64,000 nt of DNA, taken from assembly GCF_009905735.1 (NCBI RefSeq), contig NZ_JAAALE010000003.1:203757-267756 (forward strand), written 5' to 3'. The notes beneath the pieces were generated by a model, which had not been told where the DNA came from, did not search any database, and saw only the letters and a list, made by a program, of their open reading frames with translations. Source of the stretch: Porphyrobacter sp. SLTP (GTDB lineage: Bacteria; Pseudomonadota; Alphaproteobacteria; Sphingomonadales; Sphingomonadaceae). The first letter of the stretch is position 1, and each line of letters begins with the position of its first letter. Made by a program: the position numbers and the translations under genes. This document shows, in pieces, positions 61,786 through 64,000 of this stretch.

Positions 61786-63306
61786 CTATTCCTGCCCCCA
61801 GTCCGAATAGTCCTTGTAATTCGGTGAGGTGAACTTGGTGATGTCGCTCTGGAAGTGGAGCGGGACATTGCCGGTTGAGCCGTGGCGTTGCTTCGCCACG
61901 ATCAGCGTCGCGCGGCCCACCAGTCCTTCGAACTTCTCCTCCCACGCGCGGTATTTCTCCTGCACATCGGGGGTGGAGCTTGCGTCCGGCGTGTCGGGCT
62001 TGACCAGCAGGTGGTAATAATCGCCGCGGAAGATGAACCACACCATGTCGGCGTCCTGCTCGATCGAGCCGGATTCGCGCAGGTCGGACAGCATCGGGCG
62101 CTTGTCCTCGCGCTGTTCGACCGCACGGGACAACTGCGACAGGGCGATCACCGGAACCTGCAATTCCTTGGCGAGGGTTTTCAGGCCCCGGCTGATTTCC
62201 GAGATTTCATTGACCCGGTTGTCGTTCGCGCGGCCCGAACCTTGCAGCAGTTGCAGGTAGTCGACGATGATCAGGCCGATGTCGTGCCGCCGCTTCATCC
62301 GCCGTGCGCGGGTGCGCAGGGCCGAGATCGTCAGCGCTGGCGTATCGTCGATATAGAGCGGCAGTTCGGCAAGGCGCTGGCTGGCATAGGACAGCTTCTG
62401 GAAATCCTCGCGGCTCAATTTACCGCTGCGCAGCGCTTCCGAGGAAATCTCGGCCTGTTCGGCCAAGATACGCGTTGCCAGCTGGTCGGCGCTCATCTCG
62501 AGGCTGAAGAACGCGACCGGCGCGCCGTAGTTGAATTCGCCCCCGTCGCGCTGCCATTCCAAGTGCTTTTCCGCGCAGTTGAAGGCGATGTTGGTGGCGA
62601 GCGAGGTCTTGCCCATGCCGGGACGCCCGGCGAGGATGATAAGGTCGGAATTGTGCAGCCCCGAGGTCTTCTGGTCGATTGTCGCAAGACCCGTGGTCTT
62701 GCCCGACAGTCCGCCGCCCGAATTCATCGCTGCTTCGGCGAGCTTGATCGCGTGCATCGCCGCTTCACGGAAGGTCGAGGCCTCACGTCCCGTTGCCGCC
62801 CCTTCGGCCACGTCGAACAGCGCCGCTTCGGCCTGCGCGATCCGGTCAAGCGGTGAGGTGTCCTGCGAGGTATCGAGCGCGCCTTCCACCAGCCCGCGCC
62901 CGACGCTGACAAGCTCGCGCAGCAGGGCGAGGTCATAGATCTGCTGGGCAAGCTCACGCGGCGCGAGGAGGCCTGCGCCGCTGGCGGTCAGCTGCGCCAG
63001 ATAGCTGGTGCCTCCCAGCTCCTTCAGCGCCTCGTCCGCCTCGAAATAGGGGCGCAGCGTGACGGGCGAGGCCGTGGCATTGCGTTCCAGCAGCGCCAGC
63101 ACGCGGTTGTAGATCCGCTGGTGCAGGCCTTCGAAGAAGTGGTCGGCGCGAATCGGCACCTGCAATTCTTCCAGCACCCTGTTGTCGATCAGCACCGCGC
63201 CGAGAAACGCCGCTTCAGCCTCAAGATTGTACGGCAGCTTGCGCGCGACCGTGTCGCCTTCTGGGGCTTGCAGCTTGATCGGGGTGACTTTTTCGGGTTC
63301 GGCCAT
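61786..63306 (-). CDS. dnaB: Replicative DNA helicase
   Basis: 506 residues from the ATG at 63304-63306. The N-terminal domain starts PYNLEAEAAFLGAVLIDNRVLEEL; the RecA-like half has Walker A AGRPGMGKTSLATNIA, Walker B VDYLQLLQG, and SQLSRAVEQREDKRPMLSDLRESGSIEQDADMV. It unwinds DNA at the fork as a hexamer. It is the last gene on its strand and divergent from the UPF0262 gene with a gap of about 150 bases. Confidence 0.97.
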   Translation of the reverse strand: MAEPEKVTPIKLQAPEGDTVARKLPYNLEAEAAFLGAVLIDNRVLEELQVPIRADHFFEGLHQRIYNRVLALLERNATASPVTLRPYFEADEALKELGGTSYLAQLTASGAGLLAPRELAQQIYDLALLRELVSVGRGLVEGALDTSQDTSPLDRIAQAEAALFDVAEGAATGREASTFREAAMHAIKLAEAAMNSGGGLSGKTTGLATIDQKTSGLHNSDLIILAGRPGMGKTSLATNIAFNCAEKHLEWQRDGGEFNYGAPVAFFSLEMSADQLATRILAEQAEISSEALRSGKLSREDFQKLSYASQRLAELPLYIDDTPALTISALRTRARRMKRRHDIGLIIVDYLQLLQGSGRANDNRVNEISEISRGLKTLAKELQVPVIALSQLSRAVEQREDKRPMLSDLRESGSIEQDADMVWFIFRGDYYHLLVKPDTPDASSTPDVQEKYRAWEEKFEGLVGRATLIVAKQRHGSTGNVPLHFQSDITKFTSPNYKDYSDWGQE

Positions 63307-63453
63307 CGGTGCCTGATGCGCCGCAGCGGCCCCCTCGCGCAAGGGCGAACCGCGCCAATATTTATTTCGCACGCTGTGGATAGTGGGGAGAGTGTGTCCC
63401 CAAGCCTATCGAAGTGCTTGAAGTGCGCCCCTTCCATCTGCGAAGGCAGGGAT

Positions 63454-63987
63454 ATGGCTGCACCGCCGCCCGATTCCCTGCCCCTGTCTCCCGCGCCCGG
63501 CGCTGCGGGGGCGCAGCGCATTGCGCAGGTCACGCTCGATGAAGCGACGATCCTGTGGCGCAATGCCGATGTCGAGCAGGAACGCCGGGTGGCGATCTAT
63601 GACCTGATCGAGGAAAACACCTTCAAGCCGGTTCGTAGCGCCGAACGCGGGAGCAGCGGGCCGTATCACCTGCACCTGTCGGTCACCGACGGACGGCTCG
63701 GTATGGATATCAGCGATACCGGTGGTCAGTTGCTGGAAACCCTGCTGATCGGCATGGCCCGCTTCCGCCGCCCGATCCGCGAATATTTCGCGATCTGCGA
63801 CAGCTATTATCAGGCGATCCGCAAGGCGACCCCGGCCGAGATCGAGACGATCGATATGGCCCGGCGCGGCATTCACAATGATGCCGCCGAACTGCTGCTC
63901 GAAAGGCTGGAGGGCAAGGTCGAGACCGATTTCGCCACCGCCCGGCGGCTGTTCACGCTGATCTGCGTGCTGCACATCAAGGGCTAG
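63454..63987 (+). CDS. UPF0262 family protein
   Basis: 177 residues from the ATG at 63454, with GCAGGGA upstream. RIAQVTLDEATILWRNADVEQERRVAIYDLIEENTF and HLSVTDGRLGMDI, then FRRPIREYFAICDSYYQAIRKATPAEIETIDMARRGIHNDAAELLLERLEGKV match UPF0262, an alphaproteobacterial family of unknown role. It is often followed by a low-molecular-weight protein tyrosine phosphatase; the window ends 13 bases after its stop, so this cannot be checked here. Confidence 0.93.
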   Translation: MAAPPPDSLPLSPAPGAAGAQRIAQVTLDEATILWRNADVEQERRVAIYDLIEENTFKPVRSAERGSSGPYHLHLSVTDGRLGMDISDTGGQLLETLLIGMARFRRPIREYFAICDSYYQAIRKATPAEIETIDMARRGIHNDAAELLLERLEGKVETDFATARRLFTLICVLHIKG

Positions 63988-64000
63988 GGCGGGGGAGCAC

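Overview
The window reads as a chromosomal segment of a high-GC alphaproteobacterium, most likely an order Sphingomonadales member close to the Erythrobacteraceae (inference). The reasons are the GC-rich coding sequence with dense ATGA/GTGA gene overlaps, the alphaproteobacterial families DUF2312/GapR, DUF1244, UPF0262 and ExoD, a TonB-dependent receptor paired with a Rieske oxygenase, and large intergenic palindromes. No rRNA, CRISPR, transposase or phage gene was seen. No gene-free stretch exceeds 300 bases; the longest are about 200-260 bases (2462-2674, 10507-10767, 22423-22650, 31417-31644, 60190-60390).

Layout. 1-1991: end of a wax ester synthase/DGAT-type acyltransferase coupled to an alpha/beta hydrolase. 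2069-2461: an RNase H-like gene broken by one in-frame TGA. 2588-10241: an accessory-looking catabolic unit on the minus strand (TonB receptor, Rieske oxygenase, ThuA-like, VOC, SDR, GST, Rieske ferredoxin) that ends in a clear terminator and faces a TetR-type regulator across two matching palindromes. 10420-10506: tRNA-Leu(CAG). 10768-18324: NDUFA9-like protein, Tat-type dienelactone hydrolase, PQQ/haem c dehydrogenase, a six-Asp-box Ycf48-like protein, a small phosphatase, a VOC protein and a class C-type serine hydrolase. 18346-21419: purU, nitronate monooxygenase, purT. 21463-23325: a PAS protein with a degenerate GGDEF motif and a PilZ-HTH fusion. 23430-31953: housekeeping genes (lysC, ubiG, ruvC, yebC, gapR-like), an NAD-salvage operon (ArsC-like, pnuC, nadR-like, glycerophosphodiesterase) and small conserved genes.

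32019-39221: pyruvate kinase, an I78 inhibitor lipoprotein, a RidA protein and a valine-degradation run (isobutyryl-CoA dehydrogenase, VOC, 3-hydroxyisobutyryl-CoA hydrolase, enoyl-CoA hydratase, mmsB) without mmsA. 39290-45419: wecB and wecC beside cysQ, cysNC and cysD, so nucleotide-sugar and PAPS synthesis are adjacent. 45564-47732: CoA racemase/transferase, MaoC hydratase and ExoD. 47729-52857: a complete ABC efflux set (outer membrane factor, membrane fusion protein, ATPase, permease) with a divergent TetR regulator and an operator-like repeat. 52965-63987: ftsH, a Rap1a-like secreted protein, DUF3667, an orphan ParA, rpoZ, an unrecognised exported protein, a phospholipase D-type enzyme, a membrane sulfatase-fold transferase, dnaB and UPF0262.

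The best candidate for an undescribed system is the 2.6-10.2 kb catabolic unit. Its gene order is not one I recognise, its genes are translationally coupled, and its control region is compact and symmetric. The second is the PilZ-HTH plus degenerate GGDEF pair.
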